DNA from: Collinsella sp. AM17-1
GTDB lineage: Bacteria; Actinomycetota; Coriobacteriia; Coriobacteriales; Coriobacteriaceae
DNA: 64,000 nt
Reading direction: 5' to 3'
NCBI RefSeq assembly: GCF_003470665.1
Contig: NZ_QRJZ01000003.1
Location: 1-64,000, forward strand
Shown here: in pieces, positions 25,195 through 34,577 of the stretch
How the letters are laid out: each line of letters starts with the position of its first letter
How positions within the stretch are numbered: position 1 is the stretch's first letter
Notes under the pieces: model-generated
Told to the model about the DNA's origin: nothing
Seen by the model: the letters and a program-made list of their open reading frames with translations, nothing else
Database searches by the model: none
Translations under genes and position numbers: made by a program

Positions 25195-25692
25195 TTAGCG
25201 GTAGTTGGTGAACTGCAGCGGCTGGCCGTAGTCCTGGTCGCGCAGGAACTGGATCACGGTCTGCAACGCGTCCTTCGAAGCAGAGGAAACACGCAGCTTG
25301 TCGGCCTCGATGGTCACCTTGACCTTGAGCTTTTGGTCCTTGATGTCCTTGTTGATCTTCTTGGCGGTCGCCTGGTCGATACCCTCGACGATATGGCCGA
25401 GCACGCGCACGGTGCCGCCCGATGCCGCCTGCGGAGCATCCCACGAGACAGCCTTGAGGTCGATGCCGCGCTTGATGAGCTTGGAGCTCAGGACATCGAT
25501 GATCTGCTTGGAGACAAAGTCGGCCGGGGCGTTGATCGTAAAGAGCTTGTCGCCCTTCGAAAGCTCAATCGTGGCGCCGGAATCCTTCAGGTCATAGCGC
25601 TGGGAAATCTCGCGCGTGGTCTGCTGGAAGGCGTTGTCGACCTCTTGCATGTTGACCTCGGACACGACGTCGAAACTGGAATCTTTAGCCAT
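25195..25692 (-). CDS. YajQ family nucleotide-binding protein
   Basis: The 165-residue protein has the YajQ/UPF0234 pattern: SSFDVVSEVNMQEVDNAFQQ, REISQRYDLKDSGA and VRVSSASKDALQTVIQFLRDQ. Members have two ferredoxin-like domains, and some bind cyclic-di-GMP or RNA. The ATG at 25692 is preceded by GGAAAC-type purines. It lies between the RodZ-like gene and rimO, probably in one transcript. Confidence 0.92.
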   Translation of the reverse strand: MAKDSSFDVVSEVNMQEVDNAFQQTTREISQRYDLKDSGATIELSKGDKLFTINAPADFVSKQIIDVLSSKLIKRGIDLKAVSWDAPQAASGGTVRVLGHIVEGIDQATAKKINKDIKDQKLKVKVTIEADKLRVSSASKDALQTVIQFLRDQDYGQPLQFTNYR

Positions 25693-25718
25693 GATGTTTC
25701 CTTTCGCGTACGAGCGAC

Positions 25719-27230
25719 TTAGTAGCTATCGTACGAATAGTCGGTAGAATCGGTGGGCGTCTGACCATCAGTTGCGGTATCGGCGCCATCCGTGGACTGG
25801 GCATCGGTGCCGTCGGTGGTATCGGTACCATCGGTGGTGTCGGTACCATCAGAACTTTCACCATTCTCGGAATCAGTCGTCTCCTTCTTGGGAACGGTAA
25901 TCGTCACACGCGCCACGCCCGAGGTCTTGGTATCGTAACGGACCTTTTCACCGTTTTTGGTAACGGTGACATCGGAGGGCTTGGACGTGGTGATCTCGAT
26001 CGAGGACTCGGGCGTGTACTCCTGCTCAAAGGGGCCAGTCGCCTGAGCGCCATAGACCGACTTGCCGTCGACCTTGACCTCAATCCACGCGGTCTTTCCC
26101 TTGGCAACGGAGACTTTGACCTTCGTGACCTCGTTCACTTCCTTCTTGGCCGTCGTCTTGGTAGCGTCCGAATCGGTCGACTCATCCGTCGCCTCATCGG
26201 CGTCTTCGTCCTCGTCGACCGTTTCGGTCTTCTTAGAAGACTTCTTGGTCGTCGTCTTGGTAGCAGTGGGCGTCTCGGGCGTGGTCTCGGGCGTCGAAGA
26301 TGCGCAGCCGCGCAGAAGTACCACGATGAGCACGATCAGCAGCAGCGCCACGGCACCAATGCCAGCGTAGACGATACGCGGATCGAGCCCGTTGTTTTGA
26401 GGAGTTCGAGATCCGCCGCGTCCACGACTGGAACTGCTGCGGCCGCCTCCCTGAGGCATACGACCACGATTGCTATCGGGACGACCACGATAGCCACCCT
26501 GGCCCTGAAGGCTGCGCTGACCCGAGCGGGGCGCAAGTTCACCGCGGCCTTGATAGCCACGCTGGCCCGAACGCGGAGCCGAAGGGCGCTGGCCATACGG
26601 CTGAGACTGAGAGCGAAGACGCGGCGTCACCTGCGTGGTATCGGCATCCGCATAGCCGCCGCGAGAGCGTCCCGTAGAGGCACCACGGTAACCGCGATCG
26701 GAATAGCCGCCGTCGCCGTAGCCGGCACGAGGGTCACGCGCCACGCCGCGGGCAGCGGGAAGTGCACGGTCCTCGGGCATCGGCGTACTGCGGAACCGGT
26801 CACGCTGTGAGCGAATCTCTTCGCCCGAACCCGTCTCGGTAATATAACCGGCCTGCTGAGGACGCTGTCCATAGCGAGTCGAACGACCGCCCTGAACCAT
26901 CAGGAAGCGCCCGTTATCGACAGAGGAACGCGAATTGACGTAGCCGGCGGCGTCCTGGAAACGACCGCCCTGCTGCGACGTCTCGCGTTCGTATGCCATC
27001 AGTTCGTCAAAGTAGGCATTGACGACCTCGCGCGGATTGAGGCCCAAAAAACGAGCATAGCTCGAAATCATGCCCTGCGCATAGCCGCGCGGCGGCATCG
27101 AAGCAAAGTTACCGGTCTCGAAAAACTCGATGATCTGCGGCCTGATTTTGATGGTGTTGGCGACCTGCTGAATGGAAAGGCCCATTCGGCGACGCTGCTC
27201 GAGCAGCATGTCACCAAAGCGTGCAGCCAT
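25719..27230 (-). CDS. RodZ-like cell-shape protein with HTH, transmembrane and DUF4115-type domains
   Basis: The 503-residue protein starts with a RodZ-type Xre helix-turn-helix (LLEQRRRMGLSIQQVANTIKI, IIEFFETGNFASMPPRGYAQGMI), then an Arg/Gly/Gln-rich disordered stretch (about 125-285), a single transmembrane helix (about 292-314), an acidic Thr/Lys linker and an extracellular beta domain (KVSVAKGKTAWIEVKVDGKS). The tail has Thr-Asp-Gly tandem repeats. RodZ ties the MreB cytoskeleton to the wall machinery. Here it overlaps the ftsK stop by one base, so division or shape roles are plausible. Confidence 0.85.
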   Translation of the reverse strand: MAARFGDMLLEQRRRMGLSIQQVANTIKIRPQIIEFFETGNFASMPPRGYAQGMISSYARFLGLNPREVVNAYFDELMAYERETSQQGGRFQDAAGYVNSRSSVDNGRFLMVQGGRSTRYGQRPQQAGYITETGSGEEIRSQRDRFRSTPMPEDRALPAARGVARDPRAGYGDGGYSDRGYRGASTGRSRGGYADADTTQVTPRLRSQSQPYGQRPSAPRSGQRGYQGRGELAPRSGQRSLQGQGGYRGRPDSNRGRMPQGGGRSSSSRGRGGSRTPQNNGLDPRIVYAGIGAVALLLIVLIVVLLRGCASSTPETTPETPTATKTTTKKSSKKTETVDEDEDADEATDESTDSDATKTTAKKEVNEVTKVKVSVAKGKTAWIEVKVDGKSVYGAQATGPFEQEYTPESSIEITTSKPSDVTVTKNGEKVRYDTKTSGVARVTITVPKKETTDSENGESSDGTDTTDGTDTTDGTDAQSTDGADTATDGQTPTDSTDYSYDSY

Positions 27231-30007
27231 CAGAATCCTCCAAACTCACGATCTTCACGTGCCATCTCGGCGTCGACAGATTCCAGCGCGGCAAGCCCCT
27301 CCTCGTCCAACAGGACCTCGCGCGGCTTGGAACCGTCGGGCGGGCCGACGACACCCTTTTCTTCCAGCATGTCCATAATACGCCCGGCACGCGCATAGCC
27401 AACCTTCAGGCGGCGTTGCAGGCCAGATGTGGAGCCCAGCTGCGATTCCACCACAATATGGGCGGCTTCCCAAATGAGCGGATCATCGTCTTGCGGCTCG
27501 GCGACTCCGGTGCGGACAATGCCGCCGCCACCAGCCATGGACATGGAAGCGGGCGCCACGGCGGACAGAATCTCCTCGTGGTAGTCGGGCTCGCTCTGCG
27601 ACTTGACGAACTCGACAATCTCGTTGATTTCGTCGTCCGAGACAAAGCAGCCCTGGATACGGCGGGGCTTGCCCCAGTCGACCTTGGAGAACAGCATGTC
27701 GCCCAAACCGGTGAGCTTCTCGGCACCCATCTGGTCGATGATGACGCGCGAGTCGATGCCCGTGGCGACGTTAAAGGCGATGCGGTTGGTGATGTTGGCC
27801 TTGATAAGGCCCGTCACCACGTTGGAGCTGGGGCGCTGCGTGGCAACGATAAGGTGAATACCGGCGGCACGGCCCAGCTGTGCAATACGCACGATCGAGG
27901 CCTCGACATCCTTACCGGCGACCATCATCAGGTCAGAGAGCTCGTCAATGATAATGACCAGGTAGGGCATCTTTTGCGGCGGGTTGTCGTAATGCTCAAA
28001 CTCGCCGGCGGCCTGCTTTTCGTTATAGGTCGAAATCTTACGGACGTTGAGGCGTTCGAATACCTTCAGGCGGCGCTCCATTTCGGACACGGCCCACTGC
28101 AGGGCGCTCGCGGCCTGCTTGGGCTCGGTCACCACGGGCACATAGAGATGCGGCAGACCGTTATAGCCCGCAAGCTCGACGCGCTTGGGGTCGACCATGA
28201 TCAGGCGAACGTCCTCGGGAAGGGCGCGCATGAGCAAGGTCGTGATGATGGAATTGATCATCACCGACTTACCAGAACCGGTCGTACCGGCGATCAACAG
28301 GTGAGGCATCTTGGCGAGGTCGGCGACGACCGGCGTGCCCTCGGCGTCGCGGCCGATGGCAAGCTCGAGCGGACCGCCCTTCACATAGGGCAGCACGTCG
28401 CCCAGATTGACGTTCTGGCGCTTGCGGTTGGGAATCTCGATGCCCACGAGCGAGGTGCCGGGGATCGGGGCAAAGATACGAACCGACTGGGCGGCGAGCG
28501 AAAGCGCAATATCGTCCTCGAGGCTCGAAATCTTGCTCACGCGCTCGCCCTCGCCAGGTTGCAGCTTAAAGGTCGTCACCGTGGGGCCGGCGATCCAGCC
28601 GACCACGCGGGCACTGCGGCCAAACTCAAGCAAGGTGGATTGCAGTGACTCAGCGGTCTGCTCCAGCTCCTTATCCGAAGACGCGGCAGAAGCCGACTGC
28701 GGGTTGGCATGTAGGATTTCGAGCGGCGGAAGCTTGAGGCCATCCTCTTCTTCGCCCTCGTTATCTGCGGCGCCGCCGTCCGCTCCCCCATCACGAGCCG
28801 CAGCCGATTCGACAGCACTCGTGGCAGGCGCATCGGCAACCTTGGGATGCTTTAAGAAGTCGGGAATCTGAGGTGCGGCCGAAACAGGGTTCACGGCAAA
28901 CGGCGGCTCGGACTCGTCAACCTTGTCCGGATCGTCCTCCATCGAAAGCTGTCCAGTGACTTGCCCGTGCTTGGCGTGGCGACGCGGCAGCAAGGTCGTC
29001 TTGGCGGTCTCGAGCGGAGCCTCGTCGTCCTCGTCGTCACCCTCGGTGAGCTCAATCTCGCTATCGGACCAAGACGGGTCGGGCTCGCTTGTGTTGAGCT
29101 TGGGCGCAGCCTTGCCCTTCTTGGCATGGCGGCGCGGCAGCAGCGTGGTCTTGGCGCGCTCGGCTTCAACCGACTCGGATACGTCGACAAATGGGTCATC
29201 GTCCTCGTCGTCATCCAAAACCGGGTCGACATCGCCACCCATGACCGTGGTCAACGCGGCGTCAGTCCCCTTCTGGCGCAGAATGCTCAGGTGCGGACGA
29301 GCGACGCCGGGAACAGACAGGGCCTCTTCATCGCCCCACGGGCTCGCATTGACATCGGCACGTCGACGCTCGGCAAAATCGGCAGCGCGATCGCGTGCGG
29401 AGCGCAAAACGCCACCCACCGAAAAGCCGATAATGACCAAACCAACGACGACAAGCCCCAGCAAGACAACCATGGCGATAGGTTTACCCAGGGCGTTTTG
29501 CAAGGCACTTGCGATAAAGGCGCCAATGTAGCCGCCCGACACGGAAAGGTTCTGCGGCGTGAACATAAGGTCGCACGAGTCGCTCGTACCCGGCACCATC
29601 AGCGAAAGAATAGAGACGACGGCGATAAAGACCACGGCGCCGCCCGCAACAGAGCGCACGTTGAGCGGCGAGTCCTCGCCTAAAAAGAGCGTGGCGGCAA
29701 ACAGCAAAATGACGATCGGCAGCACGTAGGCACCCAGACCAAAGCCCAGGTGGTAGAAACCGGCAACCGCAGCCGTAACGGGTGCGGTCGCTGGCGAAAT
29801 CACGGCAATGAAGGACGCAATCGCCAAAACGGCAATGACAACGCCGGCGATATCGCGGTTGGCCGAAGGCTCGACCAGGGGCTCAAAATCGTCGAACTCG
29901 ACCTCGTGGCCCTTATTGGCACGAAGATGGGAACCGGCACCCTTAGCAGATGCCGGTTGGTTGTTGGCTTTATTGCCTTTGGCGTTTTGTGCAGATCCGC
30001 GCGCCAA
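27230..30007 (-). CDS. ftsK: DNA translocase FtsK/SpoIIIE
   Basis: The 925-residue motor has an N-terminal membrane region of four or five helices (about 50-200), a long acidic linker (about 205-420) and a C-terminal RecA-like motor with Walker A AGTTGSGKSVM and Walker B YLVIIIDELSDLMM, ending in a winged-helix gamma domain (STSGLQRRLKVGYARAGRIMDMLE). It pumps chromosomal DNA through the closing septum. The linker carries two copies of AKTTLLPRRHAK. It sits between rnj and the RodZ-like gene. Confidence 0.96.
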   Translation of the reverse strand: MARGSAQNAKGNKANNQPASAKGAGSHLRANKGHEVEFDDFEPLVEPSANRDIAGVVIAVLAIASFIAVISPATAPVTAAVAGFYHLGFGLGAYVLPIVILLFAATLFLGEDSPLNVRSVAGGAVVFIAVVSILSLMVPGTSDSCDLMFTPQNLSVSGGYIGAFIASALQNALGKPIAMVVLLGLVVVGLVIIGFSVGGVLRSARDRAADFAERRRADVNASPWGDEEALSVPGVARPHLSILRQKGTDAALTTVMGGDVDPVLDDDEDDDPFVDVSESVEAERAKTTLLPRRHAKKGKAAPKLNTSEPDPSWSDSEIELTEGDDEDDEAPLETAKTTLLPRRHAKHGQVTGQLSMEDDPDKVDESEPPFAVNPVSAAPQIPDFLKHPKVADAPATSAVESAAARDGGADGGAADNEGEEEDGLKLPPLEILHANPQSASAASSDKELEQTAESLQSTLLEFGRSARVVGWIAGPTVTTFKLQPGEGERVSKISSLEDDIALSLAAQSVRIFAPIPGTSLVGIEIPNRKRQNVNLGDVLPYVKGGPLELAIGRDAEGTPVVADLAKMPHLLIAGTTGSGKSVMINSIITTLLMRALPEDVRLIMVDPKRVELAGYNGLPHLYVPVVTEPKQAASALQWAVSEMERRLKVFERLNVRKISTYNEKQAAGEFEHYDNPPQKMPYLVIIIDELSDLMMVAGKDVEASIVRIAQLGRAAGIHLIVATQRPSSNVVTGLIKANITNRIAFNVATGIDSRVIIDQMGAEKLTGLGDMLFSKVDWGKPRRIQGCFVSDDEINEIVEFVKSQSEPDYHEEILSAVAPASMSMAGGGGIVRTGVAEPQDDDPLIWEAAHIVVESQLGSTSGLQRRLKVGYARAGRIMDMLEEKGVVGPPDGSKPREVLLDEEGLAALESVDAEMAREDREFGGF
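28970..29155 (-). repeat. ftsK: Internal duplication in the FtsK linker
   Basis: The same 12-residue peptide AKTTLLPRRHAK is encoded at 28970-29005 and 29120-29155, within otherwise acidic linker sequence. Both copies are preceded by acidic residues and followed by K/H-G. Confidence 0.9.
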
Positions 30008-30008
30008 A

Positions 30009-31679
30009 CTAAACCTCCATGACGACCGGGATGATCATCGGACGAGTGCGCGTACGGCTCCAGATAAAGTTAGAGAGCGAGTCGCGCACGGCCTTGCGAA
30101 TGGCATCGGAACCGCTGCTCGTAAAGCTGAACTTGCCCTTCTCGATCGTCTTCATGATGGACGCCGAGGCGTCCTCGGAGAACTGGTCGTCGATGGCAAA
30201 GGAGACGCCGCGGCCCGAGAACTCGATGGCCTCGATCTTCTTGTGCTTGAGCGAAACGATAGCGACAGCCGTGACCATACCGTCGTTGGCAAGCTTCTGA
30301 CGATCGCGCAGAACGATGGGGTCGGTATCGCCGATACGCAGTCCGTCGACGTAGACGACGCCAGACTCGACGGGCGTACCGCGCTTAACGATACCGCCGC
30401 GCATCTCGAGCGTATCTCCGTTGTCGAGGATAAAGATATGATCGTCCTTGAGGCCCATCTTACGAGCAAGCTGGGCATGGGCGCGCAGATGCACGGCCTC
30501 GCCGTGGACCGGCATAAAGTACGTAGGCTTGGCCATGGCCATCAGGAGCTTGAGCTCCTCCTGGCTACCGTGACCCGAGACGTGAACAAGGGCGCGGTTC
30601 TTATCCCACACGTCGCAGCCAAGCTTGGCGAGACTGTTGACGACCTGCTGAACGGCCTTCTCGTTACCGGGGACCGGCGTTGCCGAGAGGATGACGGTAT
30701 CGCCCTCGTGGATGGAGAGCGTCTTGTGCTCGCCGTTGGCCATGCGCGAAAGGGCCGACAGAGGCTCGCCCTGCGAACCAGTGCACATGACGACGATCTT
30801 GTCGTCGGGCAGGTTATCAATATCGAAAGCATCGAGGATATCGGCATCATCGATGTTGAGATAACCGAGCTCGCGCGCCACGCGGGTGTTGGTGAGCATG
30901 GAACGTCCGGTCACGACGACCTTACGGCCGCACTTGCGGGCGGCGTCGCAAATCTGCTGCAGACGATGGATGTGGCTCGAGAACGACGCGACGAACACGC
31001 GGCCCGGAGCATTCTTAATGGCATGCAGCAGATTAGGGCCAACCTCGGCCTCGGACTTGGTAAAACCGGGGACCGTGGCGTTGGTGGAGTCGGACAGCAG
31101 CAGGTCGATGCCCTGCTTGGCAAAGCGGCTGATAGCGGCATAGTCGGGCGTGACGCCGTCGATGGGCGTCTGGTCGAGCTTAAAGTCGCCGGTGTGCATA
31201 ACGGTGCCCTGGTTGGTGCGGATAAACACGCCCAGAGCGCCCGGGATGGAGTGCGTCATCGAGAAGAAGTCGAGCGAGATGCCACCCAAATTGACGTGGC
31301 TACCGCCCTTGACCTCACGGAACTTGGGTGCGCGGATGCGGAACTCAGAGAGCTTGCCCTCGATAAAGCCGAGCGTCAGCTTGCTCGAGAAGATGGGCAC
31401 CTTGTTGTTGAGGTCCTGCAGCAGGTACGGAAGCGAACCGGTGTGGTCCTCGTGGCCGTGGGTGACGATGATGCCGCGAAGCTTTTCCTCGTTCTCCAGA
31501 ACGTAGGTGTAATCCGGAAGCACCAGGTCGATACCGGGCTGCGAGTCATCGGGGAACATGAGGCCAGCATCGACGAGCACCATGTCGTCGCCGCACTCGA
31601 AGACCGTCATGTTCTTGCCGATGCCATCAAGGCCGCCGAGCGGGATGATCTTCAAGGGAGATGATTTTTTAGCTGCCAT
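30009..31679 (-). CDS. rnj: Ribonuclease J
   Basis: The 556-residue protein is a metallo-beta-lactamase/beta-CASP nuclease with the zinc motif VTHGHEDHTGSLPY (about residue 80), CTGSQGEPLSAL and a C-terminal dimerisation domain. RNase J has 5'-to-3' exonuclease and endonuclease activity in mRNA decay and rRNA maturation. I chose the ATG at 31679 (MAAKKSSP), with GAAAGGA about 13 bases upstream; the open frame extends further without support. It lies one base before ftsK. Confidence 0.95.
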   Translation of the reverse strand: MAAKKSSPLKIIPLGGLDGIGKNMTVFECGDDMVLVDAGLMFPDDSQPGIDLVLPDYTYVLENEEKLRGIIVTHGHEDHTGSLPYLLQDLNNKVPIFSSKLTLGFIEGKLSEFRIRAPKFREVKGGSHVNLGGISLDFFSMTHSIPGALGVFIRTNQGTVMHTGDFKLDQTPIDGVTPDYAAISRFAKQGIDLLLSDSTNATVPGFTKSEAEVGPNLLHAIKNAPGRVFVASFSSHIHRLQQICDAARKCGRKVVVTGRSMLTNTRVARELGYLNIDDADILDAFDIDNLPDDKIVVMCTGSQGEPLSALSRMANGEHKTLSIHEGDTVILSATPVPGNEKAVQQVVNSLAKLGCDVWDKNRALVHVSGHGSQEELKLLMAMAKPTYFMPVHGEAVHLRAHAQLARKMGLKDDHIFILDNGDTLEMRGGIVKRGTPVESGVVYVDGLRIGDTDPIVLRDRQKLANDGMVTAVAIVSLKHKKIEAIEFSGRGVSFAIDDQFSEDASASIMKTIEKGKFSFTSSGSDAIRKAVRDSLSNFIWSRTRTRPMIIPVVMEV

Positions 31680-31867
31680 AGGTGAGTGTTGTTTCCTTTC
31701 TTCGAAACGGGTCTGAAACAACCGACGGGGCGCTTCTGGCAAACCGACCGTCGGGAACGTACAAACATGCATCACGGAGTCGACACATTAACCACAGTAT
31801 GATACCCATTTGCACAACAACAGACCACCCATGCATCAAAGCCCCATCTGAACCTGTGTATCCCGCC

Positions 31868-32002
31868 GGTTCCCCGCGAGGGCGGGCACGGATGAAGTTT
31901 CCTGCTCTACAGTCCTGCTCACGACGGAGGCCACATTAAGTGGCCTCCTGTTCGTGCGGAACTCGCGATAAACTTCATCCGTGCCCGCCCTCGCGGGGAA
32001 CC
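31868..32002. repeat. Nested-hairpin element, copy 1
   Basis: Perfect 33-base arms (31868-31900 and 31970-32002) flank a 69-base core (31901-31969). The core has its own hairpin with a nine-base stem around ATTAA. The innermost nine arm bases (ATGAAGTTT/AAACTTCAT) and the core recur in copy 2. Confidence 0.92.
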
Positions 32003-32126
32003 TACCAAAAAGGGACAGGTTTATTTTGGTTGGTTTTATCTGGGGATATGCCGCTGCGTCTGACTATAGATCTGAAATTTGACTACTGATTAGACTGTCC
32101 AACTAAATAGCGAGTGGCACTAACAA

Positions 32127-32275
32127 GCCCTTTTGCTTGTGCCCGGGAGGGACGCATATGAAGTTTATCGCGAGTTCCGCACGCAAAGGAAAGCACTTAA
32201 TGTGCTTTCCGTCTTGCGCAGGACTGTAGAGCAGGAAACTTCATATGCGGCCCTCCCGGGCGCAAGCAAAAGGGC
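32127..32275. repeat. Nested-hairpin element, copy 2 (inverted)
   Basis: The 40-base arms (32127-32166 and 32236-32275) pair with two mismatches around a 69-base core (32167-32235). Read on the minus strand the core matches copy 1 at 59 of 69 positions. The outer arm sequences are unrelated to copy 1. The right arm runs into the pnp terminator. Confidence 0.92.
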
Positions 32276-32298
32276 GACCCCTGTCCGGAGTCGCCCTT
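32270..32298 (-). terminator. Terminator after pnp
   Basis: The arms AAGGGCGAC and GTCGCCCTT pair perfectly around an 11-base loop. TTTT follows on the minus strand. Its distal arm overlaps the end of hairpin element copy 2. Confidence 0.85.
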
Positions 32299-32321
32299 GT
32301 TGAGCTGCTTATGTGCGGCTG

Positions 32322-34568
32322 TTACTCGGCGTCGTGGTGACGACGGGGCTTGCGGCCTCCGTTGTCGCCGGGACGGCGCGGACGGTCGCTGCGCTCGGAG
32401 CGCTCGCGACGCGGACGCTCACGGCGCTGGAAGTGCTCGCCGTCGCCCTCGGAGGCACCCTCGGCGCGAGCCGGGGCCTCAGGCTTGTCGAGACGATCGA
32501 GCGAGATCTTGCCGCGATCGTCGACCTCGATGACGACGACCTTGACCTCGTCGCCCACGTTGAGGACGTCCTCGACCTTCTCCACACGACCCTTGGCGAC
32601 GCGGGAGATGTGCAGCAGGCCGTCCTTACCGGGCAGCAGGTTCACGAAGGCACCGAACGGCTGGATGGAGACAACACGACCGGCGTACTCCTCGCCCGGC
32701 TCGGGAACCTTGATAATGAGCTTGATGCGCTCGACGGCCTGATCGACGGATTCGCCGGTGCCGCCGACAAAGACGGTGCCGTCCTCCTGGATGTCGACCG
32801 AAGCGCCGGTCTCGTCCTGGATGCCGCGGATGACCTTGCCGCCAGAACCGATGACGTCACGGATCTTATCGGTCGGAACCTGGATGGAGACGATGCGCGG
32901 AGCGGTGCTGCGCGTGGTATGACGCGGCTCGGGGATCACATCGAGCATCTTCTGCAGGATGAAGGCGCGACCCTCCTTGGCCTGCTGCAGGGCGCGGGCC
33001 AGGATGTCGAAGGTAAGACCGGTGGCCTTGTTGTCCATCTGCAGGGCGGTGATGCCCTCGGTGGTGCCGGTGACCTTAAAGTCCATGTCGCCCAGGAAGT
33101 CCTCGAGACCCTGGATGTCGGACAGGACCACGGTCTTGCCCTCCTCCTGGATCAGACCCATGGCGATACCGGAGACGGGGCGCTTAATGGGCACGCCGCC
33201 GTCCATAAGGGCGAGCGTGGAGCCGCAGGTCGAAGCCATCGAAGAGGAGCCGTTGGACTCCATGACCTCGGAGACCACACGGATAGCGTAGGGGAACTCG
33301 TTCTCGTCGGGGAGCACCGGAAGCAGGGCGCGCTCGGCAAGGTTGCCGTGACCGATCTCGCGGCGCTTGGGGCTGCCCATGCGGCCGGTCTCGCCGGTGC
33401 AAAACGGCGGGAAGTTGTAGTGGTGCATATAGCGCTTGCCCTCGGTGGGCTCGATGGTATCCAGACGCTGGCCCTCGTTAAGCATGCCGAGCGACAGGAC
33501 GGAGAGCACCTGAGTCTGGCCACGCTGGAACAGGCCGGAGCCGTGAACGAGCGGCAGGTAGTTGTCCTTCACCATGATGGGACGGATCTCGTCGGCGGCA
33601 CGGCCGTCGACACGCTCGCCGGTCTCGACGACCATGGTGCGCATGGCCTTCTTCTCGAGCTTCTTAAGCGCCACGGGGATCTCGCGCTCCCAGGCGGCCT
33701 GCTCCTCGTCGGTGAACTCAGCGCGGATGGACTCCTTCAGAGCCTCGACCTTGCCGATGCGGGAAAGCTTGTCGGCGTCGCGCAGGGCAGCGGCCATCTC
33801 GTCGTAGTGGGCGAAGATGCGCTCCTGGACCTCCTCGACGGGCTGGTCGAGCGGGTACTCCTTCTTGACGATAGCGCCGTTGACCTGCTCCCACTCGGCG
33901 ACGAACTCGTCTTGGGCCTGGCAGAAGGCAGCGAGGGCCTCCTGGCCAAACTTCATAGCGGCGAGCATGTCGTCCTCGGAGATCTCCTCGGCGCCAGCCT
34001 CGACCATCGAGATGAAGTCGGCAGAGCCGCCCAGCTCAAGGTCCAGATCGGAGTTCTCGCGCTCCTCATAGGTGGGGTTGACGATAAACTCGCCGGTCTC
34101 CACGTTGCGGCCGATGCGCACGCAGGCAAGCGGGCCCTCGAAGGGCACGCCGCCGAGCGTCATGGCCAGCGAAGCACCCATGACGTTGATGACGTCGAAG
34201 GGGTTGACCTGGTCGGCGACGAGCGAGGTGGCGACGATGTGCACCTCGTTGCGGAAGCCGTCCGGGAAGCTCGGGCGAATCGGGCGGTCGATCATGCGGG
34301 CCGTGAGCGTGGCCTTCTCGCTGGGACGGCCCTCGCGCTTGAGGTAGCCACCCGGGATACGGCCGGCAGCGTACATCTTCTCGTTGAAGTCGACGGTCAG
34401 CGGGAAGAAGTCGTAATTCTTGCGCTCCTTGGAGACGACCACGGTGTCGAGCATCGTGGTGTCGCCCTGCTTGACCAGGCAAGCGCCGGTGGCCTGCTTG
34501 GCAAGCTCGCCGGACTCGAAGGTGTAGGTCTTGCCGTACAGCTCAAAGGTCTTGGATACGAGTGTCAT
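32322..34568 (-). CDS. pnp: Polyribonucleotide nucleotidyltransferase
   Basis: The 748-residue exoribonuclease has two RNase PH domains, the central helical domain, a KH domain (VIGSGGKVIRGIQDETGAS) and an S1 domain (GEEYAGRVVSIQPFGAFVNLLPG). It ends in a long Arg/Asp-rich tail (about 35 residues) that may bind RNA. It degrades RNA 3'-to-5' using phosphate. The ATG at 34568 follows AAAGGAG. A GC hairpin just upstream (34578-34602) could take part in autoregulation, as known for pnp in other bacteria. Confidence 0.97.
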   Translation of the reverse strand: MTLVSKTFELYGKTYTFESGELAKQATGACLVKQGDTTMLDTVVVSKERKNYDFFPLTVDFNEKMYAAGRIPGGYLKREGRPSEKATLTARMIDRPIRPSFPDGFRNEVHIVATSLVADQVNPFDVINVMGASLAMTLGGVPFEGPLACVRIGRNVETGEFIVNPTYEERENSDLDLELGGSADFISMVEAGAEEISEDDMLAAMKFGQEALAAFCQAQDEFVAEWEQVNGAIVKKEYPLDQPVEEVQERIFAHYDEMAAALRDADKLSRIGKVEALKESIRAEFTDEEQAAWEREIPVALKKLEKKAMRTMVVETGERVDGRAADEIRPIMVKDNYLPLVHGSGLFQRGQTQVLSVLSLGMLNEGQRLDTIEPTEGKRYMHHYNFPPFCTGETGRMGSPKRREIGHGNLAERALLPVLPDENEFPYAIRVVSEVMESNGSSSMASTCGSTLALMDGGVPIKRPVSGIAMGLIQEEGKTVVLSDIQGLEDFLGDMDFKVTGTTEGITALQMDNKATGLTFDILARALQQAKEGRAFILQKMLDVIPEPRHTTRSTAPRIVSIQVPTDKIRDVIGSGGKVIRGIQDETGASVDIQEDGTVFVGGTGESVDQAVERIKLIIKVPEPGEEYAGRVVSIQPFGAFVNLLPGKDGLLHISRVAKGRVEKVEDVLNVGDEVKVVVIEVDDRGKISLDRLDKPEAPARAEGASEGDGEHFQRRERPRRERSERSDRPRRPGDNGGRKPRRHHDAE

Positions 34569-34577
34569 TGTTCTCCT

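Larger units (their letters stand above)
31680..32321. other. Gene-free region between rnj and pnp
   Basis: This 642-base gap must contain the rnj promoter and the pnp terminator. It is dominated by two nested-hairpin elements (31868-32002 and 32127-32275) in opposite orientation. Between them is a GGGACAGGTTTATTTTGG motif at 32012-32029 that resembles REP sequences but is not the REP found near 60.1 kb. I see no supported protein gene. Confidence 0.7.
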
